From Sebaldella termitidis ATCC 33386 (GTDB lineage Bacteria; Fusobacteriota; Fusobacteriia; Fusobacteriales; Leptotrichiaceae): a DNA stretch of 64,000 nucleotides. Positions 50,268 to 57,941 of this stretch are shown one piece after another. Location of the stretch: positions 1,302,001 to 1,366,000 of the forward strand of contig NC_013517.1 in NCBI RefSeq assembly GCF_000024405.1. The letters run 5' to 3'. Position 1 is the first letter of the stretch, and the number at the start of each line of letters is the position of its first letter. A program made the translations under genes and the position numbers. A model generated the notes under the pieces. That model was not told the DNA's origin. It did not search any database and saw only the letters and a list, made by a program, of their open reading frames with translations.

Positions 50268-51185
50268 TTGGATTTAAATGTATTAGGATTTAACCAGGAA
50301 AAAGTAATTAAAATAAAAAATATAAAAATAGAAAAAAGAAAAAATACAGAAAAGGAAATTACTCAAACTTTAGGAATAGATGATTTATATATTTTAAATA
50401 GATTATTTAATTTTAGAGGAAGTTTAAAAACAATAAATAAAATTATAGATAATAAAGTCTTTTTCTGGATTAGTTATAAAACTCTTTTAGAAAGTATGCC
50501 TATTTTAGATATAACGACTGATTCTTTGGGCAGAAGGTTTAAGAAATATGAAGAAATGGGTTTAATAGAGAGATCAAAAGAGAATGAAGCAAATGGCAAG
50601 AAAGGTTGTTTTAGCTTTATTCATATTACAGTTAAACTAGAAGATTTGAGGACAAATGAAAATTTAGAAATGAGAGATGAGCAAGGAAATGATTACGGTG
50701 ATAACAAAACAAAGGTTCCGGCGTTAAAAACTGAAACCTTGCGTCGTCAACAAGCTAAAGCTTCCTGTGATGACATCGGAACAAAGAATATAAAAGAAAT
50801 AAAGGGAAAAGAGAAAAAGGAAAAAGAGAGAAAGACAGATATAAATTCTATAGAAAAAGTAAAAGTTAAATTGAAGGATGTATTAGGTCAGTCTGTCGAA
50901 AATCCTCAAATATTAGATTCTAAAGTAAGTAAGATATCAGCTCTAGTAGTAAGTTTAGGTTTGGAGAAAGTAATGGAAACACTTGATAAAATAAAAGAAA
51001 ATAAATTTTTGATGGATCTTCGTAAGAAAAAAGGGGATCTGAACTTTTTGAATTATATTCTGGGACTTGAAAAATTTACTGACATAGCATTTGGTGCACA
51101 TGATCCGTTTAAAAAAGATGATACTTTATCAGCTGAAGAATTAAAACAATGCTTTAAGGAGGAGGAAGATTCTTGGTTAACATAG
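50268..51185 (+). CDS. Phage replication initiator, DnaD-like
   Basis: About 305 aa. Winged-helix N-terminal half (YKTLLESMPILDITTDSLGRRFKKYEEMGLIERSKENE), a Lys-rich linker and a helical C-terminal domain (KISALVVSLGLEKVMETLDKIKENKFL) like phage replisome organisers. It should open the phage origin and load the DnaB helicase encoded next (12-nt overlap). TTG 50268 is chosen because AGGAG lies 9 nt upstream; GTG 50259 overlaps that site. A short GC-richer patch inside the gene may be the origin. Confidence 0.75.
   Translation: MDLNVLGFNQEKVIKIKNIKIEKRKNTEKEITQTLGIDDLYILNRLFNFRGSLKTINKIIDNKVFFWISYKTLLESMPILDITTDSLGRRFKKYEEMGLIERSKENEANGKKGCFSFIHITVKLEDLRTNENLEMRDEQGNDYGDNKTKVPALKTETLRRQQAKASCDDIGTKNIKEIKGKEKKEKERKTDINSIEKVKVKLKDVLGQSVENPQILDSKVSKISALVVSLGLEKVMETLDKIKENKFLMDLRKKKGDLNFLNYILGLEKFTDIAFGAHDPFKKDDTLSAEELKQCFKEEEDSWLT
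50715..50782 (+). other. Candidate phage replication origin inside the initiator gene
   Basis: A 68-bp patch with unusual codons (CCG, GCG, CGT CGT, TCC, GAC ATC) in a gene that otherwise uses AGA/TTA-type codons. GTTCCG (50715-50720) and CGGAAC (50777-50782) form inverted ends, and a polypurine run of about 60 nt follows. Origins inside initiator genes are known in lambdoid and similar phages. Confidence 0.4.
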
Positions 51186-52465
51186 AACTGGAAAAAGGAA
51201 TACTGGGGAAAATAATAATACTGCCGTATTTACTGGCGGAAAGTCTTGATAAGGGCCTAAAAGAAGAGTATTTTTTGAATGAACAAACAAATATAATATT
51301 CAAAAAAATGCTGAAAGTTTTTGATGTAAATTCAAAATTTGACCCCAGTCTTTTAAAACTGGAACAAAAGAAAATGATAGAGCTTGGGGATTACTCGACT
51401 AATGTTGTTCATATAGATCTTGCCATTAAACAGCTAAAAGAAAATTATAGAAATTCTGTATTAGATAATAAAATCCGTAATATTCTTACGAACGATAAAA
51501 AAGAAACTGCAGAGAAGCAGAGTGAGATAATGGCTGTTATTGACGGATTACAGAATTTTGAAACTGAACAAAATAAATTTTATGATATGAAGGAGTTATC
51601 AACACAATGGTGGAAGTCATTGGAAAATAAGAAAGTAGACGGGATAAGAACAAGTTATAAGGATCTCGATAATTATTTTATATTTGAATCAGGAAGTCTT
51701 GTGACTGTTGGTGCAAGACCAGCAGTGGGAAAAACAGCCTTTGGACTTAATCTGGCTTCAAGAAATGCAGTAAAAGAAAGTGTTCTTTATGTAAATCTCG
51801 AGATGAGTACGAACCAGATAAGTAACAGAATACTGTCAAGCATGAGTGGTGTATCGCTGAAAAAAATAATAAATAAAACACTGAATGATGAAGAAGCAGG
51901 CAAAATAGCAAGTAAGATGGAAATATTTGAAAATTTAAATTTAAGCTTATTAGATTGTCGGGATAGTGATTTTACTTCAATAGTTCAAAAGATTCGGAGA
52001 ATGTACGAGAAAAAACAGTTTAAACTGATTGTAATAGACTACCTGACGTTGCTGCATGTGAAAAAATATAAAGACCGGAATACAGAGGTTGAGTATATGT
52101 CCAACAGGCTAAAATTACTGGCTACTGAATTAAATACGTGCATTGTAATATTAGCTCAGCTGAACAGACAGGTGGAACTAAGGGCAGATAAAAAGCCAGT
52201 ATTGTCAGATTTAAGAGATTCCGGGGGAATAGAGCAGGCAAGTAATGTTGTCATGTTTTTATACAGGGCTGATTATTATTACGGAAAAGACGAGGAAGAG
52301 CCCAAACCTTATTCTTCACTGGAAGTATTGATAAGGAAAAACAGAAACGGGCAAACTGGAAATGTGGTCTTAGCTTATAACAAAGAAACACAGTCAATCG
52401 TAAATGCAAAAGTTCAAATGAAGATCGGGGAGGATATGGATGAAAAGCGTAGACTCTATGAATAA
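51173..52465 (+). CDS. dnaB: Phage replicative DNA helicase, DnaB family
   Basis: 430 aa. An N-terminal helical DnaB domain (LGKIIILPYLLAESLDKGLKEEYF) and a RecA-like ATPase with Walker A GARPAVGKTAF, Walker B LIVIDYLTLL and the C-terminal RKNRNGQTGNV arginine-finger region are present. It unwinds phage DNA at the fork. TTG start behind AAGGAGGAGG; overlaps the initiator gene by 12 nt and the next small gene by 26 nt. Confidence 0.93.
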   Translation: MVNIELEKGILGKIIILPYLLAESLDKGLKEEYFLNEQTNIIFKKMLKVFDVNSKFDPSLLKLEQKKMIELGDYSTNVVHIDLAIKQLKENYRNSVLDNKIRNILTNDKKETAEKQSEIMAVIDGLQNFETEQNKFYDMKELSTQWWKSLENKKVDGIRTSYKDLDNYFIFESGSLVTVGARPAVGKTAFGLNLASRNAVKESVLYVNLEMSTNQISNRILSSMSGVSLKKIINKTLNDEEAGKIASKMEIFENLNLSLLDCRDSDFTSIVQKIRRMYEKKQFKLIVIDYLTLLHVKKYKDRNTEVEYMSNRLKLLATELNTCIVILAQLNRQVELRADKKPVLSDLRDSGGIEQASNVVMFLYRADYYYGKDEEEPKPYSSLEVLIRKNRNGQTGNVVLAYNKETQSIVNAKVQMKIGEDMDEKRRLYE

Positions 52466-52637
52466 TACTGAACTTAATGATTATATAGATACCTTGGAAA
52501 GGACTAAAACAAATAAATCTAAGGAGCTTATAAAAATAAACAAGGAATTTCGGGAAATAGACGAGAGTTTACAGAAAGCTCTGGCGGAGAGAAATAACAG
52601 GAATATAGACAAAAGGTATAAGCAATTAAATTTATAA
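52440..52637 (+). CDS. Small coiled-coil phage protein
   Basis: 65 aa, ATG 52440 behind GGGGAGG, overlapping the helicase 3' end. Charged helix throughout (MNNTELNDYIDTLERTKTNK ... FREIDESLQKALAERNNRNI). Likely a small replication accessory; no family recognised. Confidence 0.6.
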   Translation: MKSVDSMNNTELNDYIDTLERTKTNKSKELIKINKEFREIDESLQKALAERNNRNIDKRYKQLNL

Positions 52638-52653
52638 GAGAAAGTTATAAGAA

Positions 52654-52683
52654 ATAAAAAAAGATTGATATAGTCTCAATCTT
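52654..52683 (-). terminator. Intrinsic terminator of the exported-protein gene
   Basis: On the minus strand AGATTGA (52682-52676) pairs with TCAATCT (52668-52662), followed by seven T. It overlaps the stop of the leftward gene. Confidence 0.7.
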
Positions 52684-53092
52684 AATCAAAATGATTCCCG
52701 TTAATATAATTTTCGGCATTCTCTTTCGGAATTTCAATGAGAGTGTATGCAGTTTTACCGCCAGAACGTTCAGGATTTTTGAAAGCTTCGACAATATAAA
52801 ATTTATTGCTTTCTATTTCAAAAATAAAACTTTTAGAAAAATCTTTATAAATTTTGGATTTAAAAGTGTATTCACCGGGAGCAATAATAATTACAGAATT
52901 TTTGATATTAACCTTTTCTGAGTTAATTTTAGTGACTGTGATGTACTTAGGTACTATAACTGTTGAATATTCACCTTCATTTAGTCCGGTGGCACTTGCA
53001 TGTAAAATTTTCTTATTAGTAATTGGTGTTTTAGCTGAAGTAATTGTAAAAATGGATAAAATTAATACTGTAATTAGAAATACTTTTTTCAT
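52682..53092 (-). CDS. Exported hypothetical protein, moron-like
   Basis: 136 aa with a clear signal peptide (MKKVFLITVLILSIFTITSA). The mature part is beta-rich (STVIVPKYITVTKINSEKVNIK, VIIIAPGEYTFKSKIYKDFSKSFIFEIESNKFYIVEAF), like small DUF2846-type or lipocalin-like domains. It points against the early genes and has its own terminator, so it is probably expressed in the lysogen and changes the envelope. Family not certain. Confidence 0.65.
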   Translation of the reverse strand: MKKVFLITVLILSIFTITSAKTPITNKKILHASATGLNEGEYSTVIVPKYITVTKINSEKVNIKNSVIIIAPGEYTFKSKIYKDFSKSFIFEIESNKFYIVEAFKNPERSGGKTAYTLIEIPKENAENYINGNHFD

Positions 53093-53190
53093 ATAGTCTC
53101 CTTTAAACTTTTATATTAGATTGTATCATAAGTTTTATAAGGAGTAAATTAATGTGATAAATAAAGATAAAAAAATAGGAGGAACTAATT

Positions 53191-53640
53191 ATGAACATTG
53201 AAATATTAATGGATAAAGTAGAAACATACGGAGTAAAGAAATGCAGTAAATGTGGAATAGAATTCCCAAATATTAAAGAATATTTTTATCAGACTACAGG
53301 AACAAAAGATGGACTAAGGACAGATTGTAAAAGATGTCAGGATACACAGAAATTAAGAAAAAAGATATCTTATTTGAAAGAGCTGGAGACAGTAGAAGCT
53401 GCCAAAGCAAAAGAAGCGGAAATAAAGGAATTAAAACGAATTATAGAGAAAGGAAATCAGGAAAGAAAGAATCTAGAAAATATAATAGCAATGACCGATG
53501 AAAGAAATGAAACTTTGTCAGATACTGCAGCTAAATTTTCGGAAAAATACTTAAGATCTCATAAATGGAATTATGTATTAGGAGGAGGTTTAGCAATGTT
53601 GATAATTGGAATAGGAATAATCCATTTTTGTAGATTTTAA
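53191..53640 (+). CDS. Phage zinc-ribbon, coiled-coil and membrane-anchor protein
   Basis: 149 aa behind AGGAGG. N-terminal zinc ribbon (KKCSKCGIEFP ... RTDCKRCQD), then a charged coiled coil and a C-terminal hydrophobic helix (WNYVLGGGLAMLIIGIGIIHF). The ribbon resembles phage and restriction-associated zinc domains that bind nucleic acid. It lies between replication genes and an HNH-like nuclease gene. Confidence 0.65.
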   Translation: MNIEILMDKVETYGVKKCSKCGIEFPNIKEYFYQTTGTKDGLRTDCKRCQDTQKLRKKISYLKELETVEAAKAKEAEIKELKRIIEKGNQERKNLENIIAMTDERNETLSDTAAKFSEKYLRSHKWNYVLGGGLAMLIIGIGIIHFCRF

Positions 53641-53652
53641 TAGAAAAATAAA

Positions 53653-53784
53653 ACGATAGCCTTATTATAGACTATCGTTGCTAGTTAAGATAATAACAGT
53701 TTCATAAATTAGTTAATATACTCACTAAACTAACATAAAAAACAAGAAATGTCAAGAAAAAATGAACAACACAAGGTTGTTCAT
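53653..53784. repeat. Two perfect inverted repeats in a gene-free stretch
   Basis: ACGATAG/CTATCGT (53653-53659 and 53672-53678) and, further on, ATGAACAAC/GTTGTTCAT (53762-53770 and 53776-53784). The second is a 9-bp perfect stem with a five-base loop. Neither is followed by a T-run on the plus strand. They may be operators or late-switch sites; the 293-bp gap holds no gene. Confidence 0.4.
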
Positions 53785-53933
53785 GAATAAAAAATTACTA
53801 TTATCTTCACTAGCAAATATATTGTAACAAAGATAAAGATGTATTACAACTATTTTTTGAAAAAAATTTAGTTACTAAAAAAAACTTGTGAATAAAGAAG
53901 TAGTACGGGAAAAAGATATAGAGAGGTGGCGAT

Positions 53934-54668
53934 ATGGCTTTAGCAGAAATAACAAAAAATAAAATACTTTTAACTGTACCGGTTCAGGAAGTCACTCCGG
54001 ATATTAAAACAGAACTTGAAGAAGTCCTGAATAATTATCCAATTGAAGTAATTCCTAAAAAAATGATGTCAATTGAGCAGATGAGACTTATTTATGTTCT
54101 GTTTCATCAATGGGCCGAAGAAGAAGCAGGAGGAGATTATTTATATATAAAAGATGTTTTGATAGGAGAGTTCTGTAGTAAATATGAAATTCCGGGATTT
54201 TCTACGAGTCCATATAAAGCTAATACTCTGGACATGGAAACAGCAACACAGTTTATTCAGTTCATTATTGAGCTTGGTATTCAGGAGAACAGGGTATTGT
54301 ATATAAGGGATAAAAATCAAAACTATAAACACATCAGGACTATAGTTCCGGATATCCAGAAATATGTGATAGCTTGTCTTAGAAACCGGGTATGTGCGAT
54401 ATGTGGGAAAAGGCATGATGAATATAATACTGTGGAATTACATCACTGGAAGTCGGTTGCTTCAGCTGTAGGGACTTATGAAAATGATGATGGGCTTAGT
54501 ACACCTTTTATATCATTGTGTACAGAGCACCATCAGGAGTTTCATCATAGAGGAGTGGAAAGTTTTAAGGATAAGTATCATATTGAGGGTGTATATTTGA
54601 ACGAGAAATTAGTTATAGAGCTTAAAGAGATTTATACTAATCATTTTAAGGCTTTTAAAGAGAAATAA
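53934..54668 (+). CDS. Putative phage HNHc-type nuclease
   Basis: 244 aa. The N-terminal part (EEVLNNYPIEVIPKKMMSIEQMRLIYVLFHQWAEEEAG) and the C-terminal HNH-like motif (RVCAICGKRHDEYNTVELHHW ... LCTEHHQEFHHRGVESFKDKYH) match the phage 'putative HNHc nuclease' family found in Gram-positive and fusobacterial phages. It may process recombination or replication intermediates. Starts behind GAGAGGTGG. Confidence 0.82.
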   Translation: MALAEITKNKILLTVPVQEVTPDIKTELEEVLNNYPIEVIPKKMMSIEQMRLIYVLFHQWAEEEAGGDYLYIKDVLIGEFCSKYEIPGFSTSPYKANTLDMETATQFIQFIIELGIQENRVLYIRDKNQNYKHIRTIVPDIQKYVIACLRNRVCAICGKRHDEYNTVELHHWKSVASAVGTYENDDGLSTPFISLCTEHHQEFHHRGVESFKDKYHIEGVYLNEKLVIELKEIYTNHFKAFKEK

Positions 54669-54696
54669 GAAAAAGAAGTGATATAAATCACTTCAA

Positions 54697-55200
54697 TTAA
54701 AATGAGAGGAATAATAGGAATAAAGAAAAAAGACTCAAAGTTATCCCCAAAAAAATGAATAAAAAAAATCCTAACTTAAAATATTTGGGTAAAAAAGATA
54801 TAAAATCATTAAGCTTTTCTGAGGTTATAATATTGTATTTATAGGAAGAAGATAAATTTTCTGAAAAGTAAAAATATTTTGTATTTTTTCCTAGGGATTT
54901 AATATAAATTCCTTTAAAAGCATTTGGAAATTTATAAAAAGAAATTTTATTTTTCTGATCCATTGTTATTTCTTTTCTTATGCATAAGGATAAAATTGTT
55001 GAAATAACAAATAAACCTATGATCTTTAATATTATGTTTTCAACTAAGTAACTGGAAAATTTTGGTGTTATAATAAAATTTAAATCACCCATTATATAAA
55101 TTATTGGAATTAGTAAAGCTGTATAAAAACTTAAGCTTAAGAATATAAAAAATAAATTTAAAGGAATAATGCCTTTTAATACTTCTTTTTGTGAATTAAT
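54697..55200 (-). CDS. Small membrane protein with apparent ATT start
   Basis: About 167 aa. The first ATG (55092) would leave out an obvious membrane segment encoded just upstream (LNLFFIFLSLSFYTALLIPII). AGGAGG (55215-55210) is followed in this frame by ATT 55200 and then NSQKEVLKGIIPLN, with an in-frame TGA between. No ATG, GTG or TTG is available. Further segments (IILKIIGLFVISTILSL, FLFIFLGITLSLFSLFLLFL) give three to four helices. It points against the phage genes and looks like an added lysogeny gene; function unknown. Confidence 0.55.
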   Translation of the reverse strand: MNSQKEVLKGIIPLNLFFIFLSLSFYTALLIPIIYIMGDLNFIITPKFSSYLVENIILKIIGLFVISTILSLCIRKEITMDQKNKISFYKFPNAFKGIYIKSLGKNTKYFYFSENLSSSYKYNIITSEKLNDFISFLPKYFKLGFFLFIFLGITLSLFSLFLLFLSF

Positions 55201-55288
55201 AAGAAATCACCTCCTGAACATGATAATTATTATAGCAAAAAAATTAGAAATATAATAATAAAAAAAAGAGTTAATGTTATTTTGTTTG

Positions 55289-55316
55289 GACAATGGCAAT
55301 TGAATATTTAGTCTTG
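55289..55316 (+). repeat. Cassette upstream repeat, copy 1
   Basis: 28 bp starting GACAATGGCAATTGAATA and ending TTAGTCTTG, 26 of 28 identical to 55841-55868. It sits upstream of the DUF3592 gene, with a TATAAT-like box about 20 nt further on, and may carry promoter or operator information. Confidence 0.65.
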
Positions 55317-55381
55317 TAATGAATATGAAAAAAATATATAATTTCTGGTGTATTAATTAAAAAAATGAAAAGGAAATGATT

Positions 55382-55783
55382 ATGGAAAAAACTATAGGAA
55401 TAGTAATAACTATTATAATAGGATTAATATTTATAACGATAGGGGTGTATTTCCGAAAAAAAGATGAGAAATTAAAAGAGAATGGAGTAAAGTCACAAGC
55501 TAAAATACTTGAAAAAAAGATTGGAATTAGGAATAGGGCATATGTAACCGTAGAGTATACTGTAGAATACAAAGTAATAATAAAAAGAATAGTTACAGCA
55601 AGGTCAATATATAAGTCATATCCATTTAATGAAGGTGAAAAAACAATTATTTATTATGACAAAAAAGATCCTAAATCTTTTTGTTTTGAAAATGATAAAA
55701 GACATATCGCAATATCAAACATATTTTTTTGTGCAGGGGGTCTGGAAATAATTGTAGCAATTTTGAGTTTTTTTCTAAATTAA
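55382..55783 (+). CDS. DUF3592-like membrane protein, prophage copy
   Basis: 133 aa. N-terminal helix (TIGIVITIIIGLIFITIGVYF), beta domain (KSQAKILEKKIGIRNRAYVTVEYTVEYKVIIKRIV) and C-terminal helix (IFFCAGGLEIIVAILSFFL). Clear paralogue of the chromosomal protein at 36804; both have the FCFENDKR block before the last helix. It has its own upstream repeat and terminator and is probably a mobile moron cassette. Function unknown. Confidence 0.7.
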   Translation: MEKTIGIVITIIIGLIFITIGVYFRKKDEKLKENGVKSQAKILEKKIGIRNRAYVTVEYTVEYKVIIKRIVTARSIYKSYPFNEGEKTIIYYDKKDPKSFCFENDKRHIAISNIFFCAGGLEIIVAILSFFLN

Positions 55784-55791
55784 ATATCCCT

Positions 55792-55823
55792 AAACAAGAC
55801 TAAATAAGACAGTCTTGTTTTTT
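55792..55823 (+). terminator. Cassette terminator, copy 1
   Basis: AAACAAGACT (55792-55801) pairs with AGTCTTGTTT (55811-55820), then T-rich. Nearly the same as the terminator at 56323. Confidence 0.8.
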
Positions 55824-55840
55824 ATTGAAAACCAAAACTA

Positions 55841-55868
55841 GACAATGGCAATCGAGTATTTAGTCTTG
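55841..55868 (+). repeat. Cassette upstream repeat, copy 2
   Basis: 28 bp, GACAATGGCAATCGAGTA to TTAGTCTTG, 26 of 28 identical to copy 1. It is followed by TATAAT about 15 nt further on and the ribosome site of the next gene. Confidence 0.65.
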
Positions 55869-55917
55869 AATTAAAAACTATGTTATAATATAACAAACCA
55901 ATTTTAGGAGGTTATAA

Positions 55918-56316
55918 GTGATAAAAAAGTTATTGATTTTAGCAGGGTTATTTATAGTATTTCAGTTTGGGTATTCTTTAAGTTGTATTGCTTCGTATTA
56001 CAGAGTGGTAGATGGAGTACTTAGATATACTGGTGCTGGTCAAAATAGGGTAGTAAAAAATGTTGATATCGAAACATTTGAAGATTTGGATTGGGCTTTT
56101 GGAAAAGATAAAAATAGAGTTTACTATTTAGGACAGAATATTAAAAATATAGATGCGAAAACATTTGAAGTTATTCATGAATATAAACCAATTCCTGAAT
56201 TTATAAAAAGCCCAGTGCCGACATGTGGCCCTCCGAATATTGAAAAATTTAAGGATAAAAATGGAACATATGAATTAAAGGATATTCAGAATGGGAAATT
56301 ACAATTAGAGGAGTAA
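55918..56316 (+). CDS. Exported DKNYY-like protein
   Basis: 132 aa, GTG start behind AGGAGG. Signal peptide (KKLLILAGLFIVFQFGYSLS) followed by a DKNYY-family stretch (LDWAFGKDKNRVYYLGQNIKNIDAKTFEVI), a repeat found in secreted and surface proteins of unknown role. It lies in the second of two look-alike cassettes with the same upstream repeat and terminator. Likely a lysogeny-expressed envelope protein. Confidence 0.7.
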   Translation: MIKKLLILAGLFIVFQFGYSLSCIASYYRVVDGVLRYTGAGQNRVVKNVDIETFEDLDWAFGKDKNRVYYLGQNIKNIDAKTFEVIHEYKPIPEFIKSPVPTCGPPNIEKFKDKNGTYELKDIQNGKLQLEE

Positions 56317-56322
56317 AAAATA

Positions 56323-56357
56323 AAACAAGACTAAATAAAAACAGTCTTGTTTTTTAT
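56323..56357 (+). terminator. Cassette terminator, copy 2
   Basis: AAACAAGACT (56323-56332) pairs with AGTCTTGTTT (56343-56352), followed by T. Stem identical to copy 1. Confidence 0.8.
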
Positions 56358-56377
56358 TACAAAATAAAGGAGCCAAA

Positions 56378-56527
56378 ATGAAAAAGTATAGAATAAGATG
56401 TAAGTATTGCGGAAGATTCCATGTTGAACTTAAGGTGTATGAAAAAGCAGAATTAAAATGGAAGTGCAGACAATGTAAGAAAGAGAATCAAATATTAGTA
56501 ACAGTAGATAAATACTTTAAAAATTAG
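56378..56527 (+). CDS. Com-like zinc-finger protein (49 aa)
   Basis: MKKYRIRCKYCGRFHVELKV then KWKCRQCKKENQILVTVDKY: two CxxC pairs in the order and spacing of phage Mu Com-type zinc ribbons, which bind mRNA to control translation of a phage modification gene. It starts behind AAAGGAG. Fits with the Mu-like head genes downstream; the target mRNA is unknown. Confidence 0.75.
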   Translation: MKKYRIRCKYCGRFHVELKVYEKAELKWKCRQCKKENQILVTVDKYFKN

Positions 56528-56594
56528 AGTGTTTTTTTATTTTTTGTGATAAAATTTAGGAAAATGAATTATGAAGAAAGGATAAGAGTGAGCT

Positions 56595-56789
56595 ATGGAG
56601 AAATTTGAATATCAGGTCTTAGAATTTGGGAAGTCAACTTTTGTAACACTAGATATAAAGAACATACAGCCAACATTAAATAGATTAGGAGCAGAAGGTT
56701 GGGAAGTAGTGAGTATGATAACAATAAATTTTACTGACGGTGGAACCCGTTCAATTATCGCTACACTTAAACGAAAAATTATAGATTAA
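56595..56789 (+). CDS. DUF4177-like small protein
   Basis: 64 aa. YQVLEFGKSTF ... PTLNRLGAEGWEVVSMITINF ... IIATLKRKI is the DUF4177 pattern ('LN.lGaeGWElv...lKR'). Single alpha/beta domain, role unknown. Start behind GATAAGAG with weak spacing. Confidence 0.75.
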   Translation: MEKFEYQVLEFGKSTFVTLDIKNIQPTLNRLGAEGWEVVSMITINFTDGGTRSIIATLKRKIID

Positions 56790-56824
56790 TATTAAAAAAG
56801 AGCTGAAGTTAAGTAAATCATATA

Positions 56825-56853
56825 TTTACAAGCAGAAAGAAATATAGTATAAT
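56825..56853 (+). promoter_or_regulatory. Promoter of the pre-terminase RNA
   Basis: TTTACA (56825-56830), 17 nt, TATAAT (56848-56853). No ORF with a ribosome site begins in the next 150 nt, so it most likely drives a short RNA ending at 56972 or the late genes. Confidence 0.6.
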
Positions 56854-56859
56854 TAAGTA

Positions 56860-56972
56860 TAAAATTAAATATCATGCAGAGGGATTACCTTAAATGTTAT
56901 TGAGAACATTTTTAATCTGTAAGAGACCCAAGAGGACTTAATACGTAGCAATGCGTATCAGGTCCTTTTTTT
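56860..56972 (+). ncRNA. Candidate structured RNA just before the terminase genes
   Basis: About 113 nt from a good promoter to a strong terminator. A long hairpin is formed by GATTA...TAATC around AAATGTT (56892-56898) and AACATTT (56905-56911). The terminator pairs AGGAC with GTCCT and ATACG with CGTAT (56933-56966), then seven T. It lies 40 nt upstream of the terminase small subunit gene. A packaging-related or late-control RNA is possible; a simple leader-terminator is the alternative. Confidence 0.55.
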
Positions 56973-57012
56973 GTTTGAAATTTATTTTTATGGAGGTAGA
57001 TAGTGAGAGGTT

Positions 57013-57939
57013 ATGGCTAAATATGAAGAAGCATTAATACAAAAAATAAAAATACAATATGAAAATGGAAAATCTATAAGTAAATTATCAAAACAATACT
57101 CAGTTCCGACAGGAACCATAAAAACATGGTCCAGTACATATAAATGGGTAAAGAAAAAGAATTCCAACCAACCAAAAATAAAAACGGTTGAAAAAAGAAC
57201 CAACCAACCAACTGAAATGGAAATTGGTTTATTACATGATGAAGATTTAGTGACAGATATAGTAGATGAGGTAATTAGCGAGGAGAAAGCAAAAAAAACA
57301 TATAAAGTATTTACTGAGAAAGAAAGAATGTTTATTACATATTACTTTGCATATAAATTTAATGTAAAAGCAGCAAGTTTAGCAGTGGGCTATTGGAGCG
57401 AAGTTGAAGGACACCGGGTATTGAATAAACCAAAGATAAAAAAGATAGTAAGAAGAATTAAGCAAATAATTCTGGAAAGGGCCGATATAAATTTCACAGC
57501 AAATGAATTATTGGAAGAATTGTTTCTGGTATTGAAGAAAGCAACAGGGGAAATACCACAGAATAAGATATTTCTGATAAGTAAATTTGATAAGAAAACT
57601 ATTCCGGTATCAGTTAGAACTTATGAAGGTAAGTTAACAGATGGAACGGAGGTAAAAGGGTCAAATATACTTGGGGTAATAGAAAAAGGAAGTTTTAAAG
57701 ATGTTGTGAAGAATCAAATAAATGAAATATCCTATCAGGTTCCAGAAGAGTATGTATTAAAAGATACGGATTTAAAAGCAGCTAATGCAGCAATAAAATT
57801 AATAGCGGATTTATATGGTTTTATGGATAATTCTAAATTAGCAAGAGAAAGATTTGAATATGAAAAAGCAAAAAATATTGAAGAAAGAGAAGCAGAGAAA
57901 AATATTAATATAACTTTTTCAAATGACTTGGAGGAGTAA
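57013..57939 (+). CDS. Phage terminase small subunit
   Basis: 308 aa. N-terminal helix-turn-helix (ISKLSKQYSVPTGTIKTW), then a helical terminase-small domain (TEKERMFITYYFAYKFNVKAASLAVGYWSEVEGHRVLNKPKIKKIV). Long C-terminal extension with ANAAIKLIADLYGFMD, typical of large TerS proteins. It recognises phage DNA for packaging and hands it to the large subunit encoded 2 nt downstream. Confidence 0.85.
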   Translation: MAKYEEALIQKIKIQYENGKSISKLSKQYSVPTGTIKTWSSTYKWVKKKNSNQPKIKTVEKRTNQPTEMEIGLLHDEDLVTDIVDEVISEEKAKKTYKVFTEKERMFITYYFAYKFNVKAASLAVGYWSEVEGHRVLNKPKIKKIVRRIKQIILERADINFTANELLEELFLVLKKATGEIPQNKIFLISKFDKKTIPVSVRTYEGKLTDGTEVKGSNILGVIEKGSFKDVVKNQINEISYQVPEEYVLKDTDLKAANAAIKLIADLYGFMDNSKLARERFEYEKAKNIEEREAEKNINITFSNDLEE

Positions 57940-57941
57940 CA

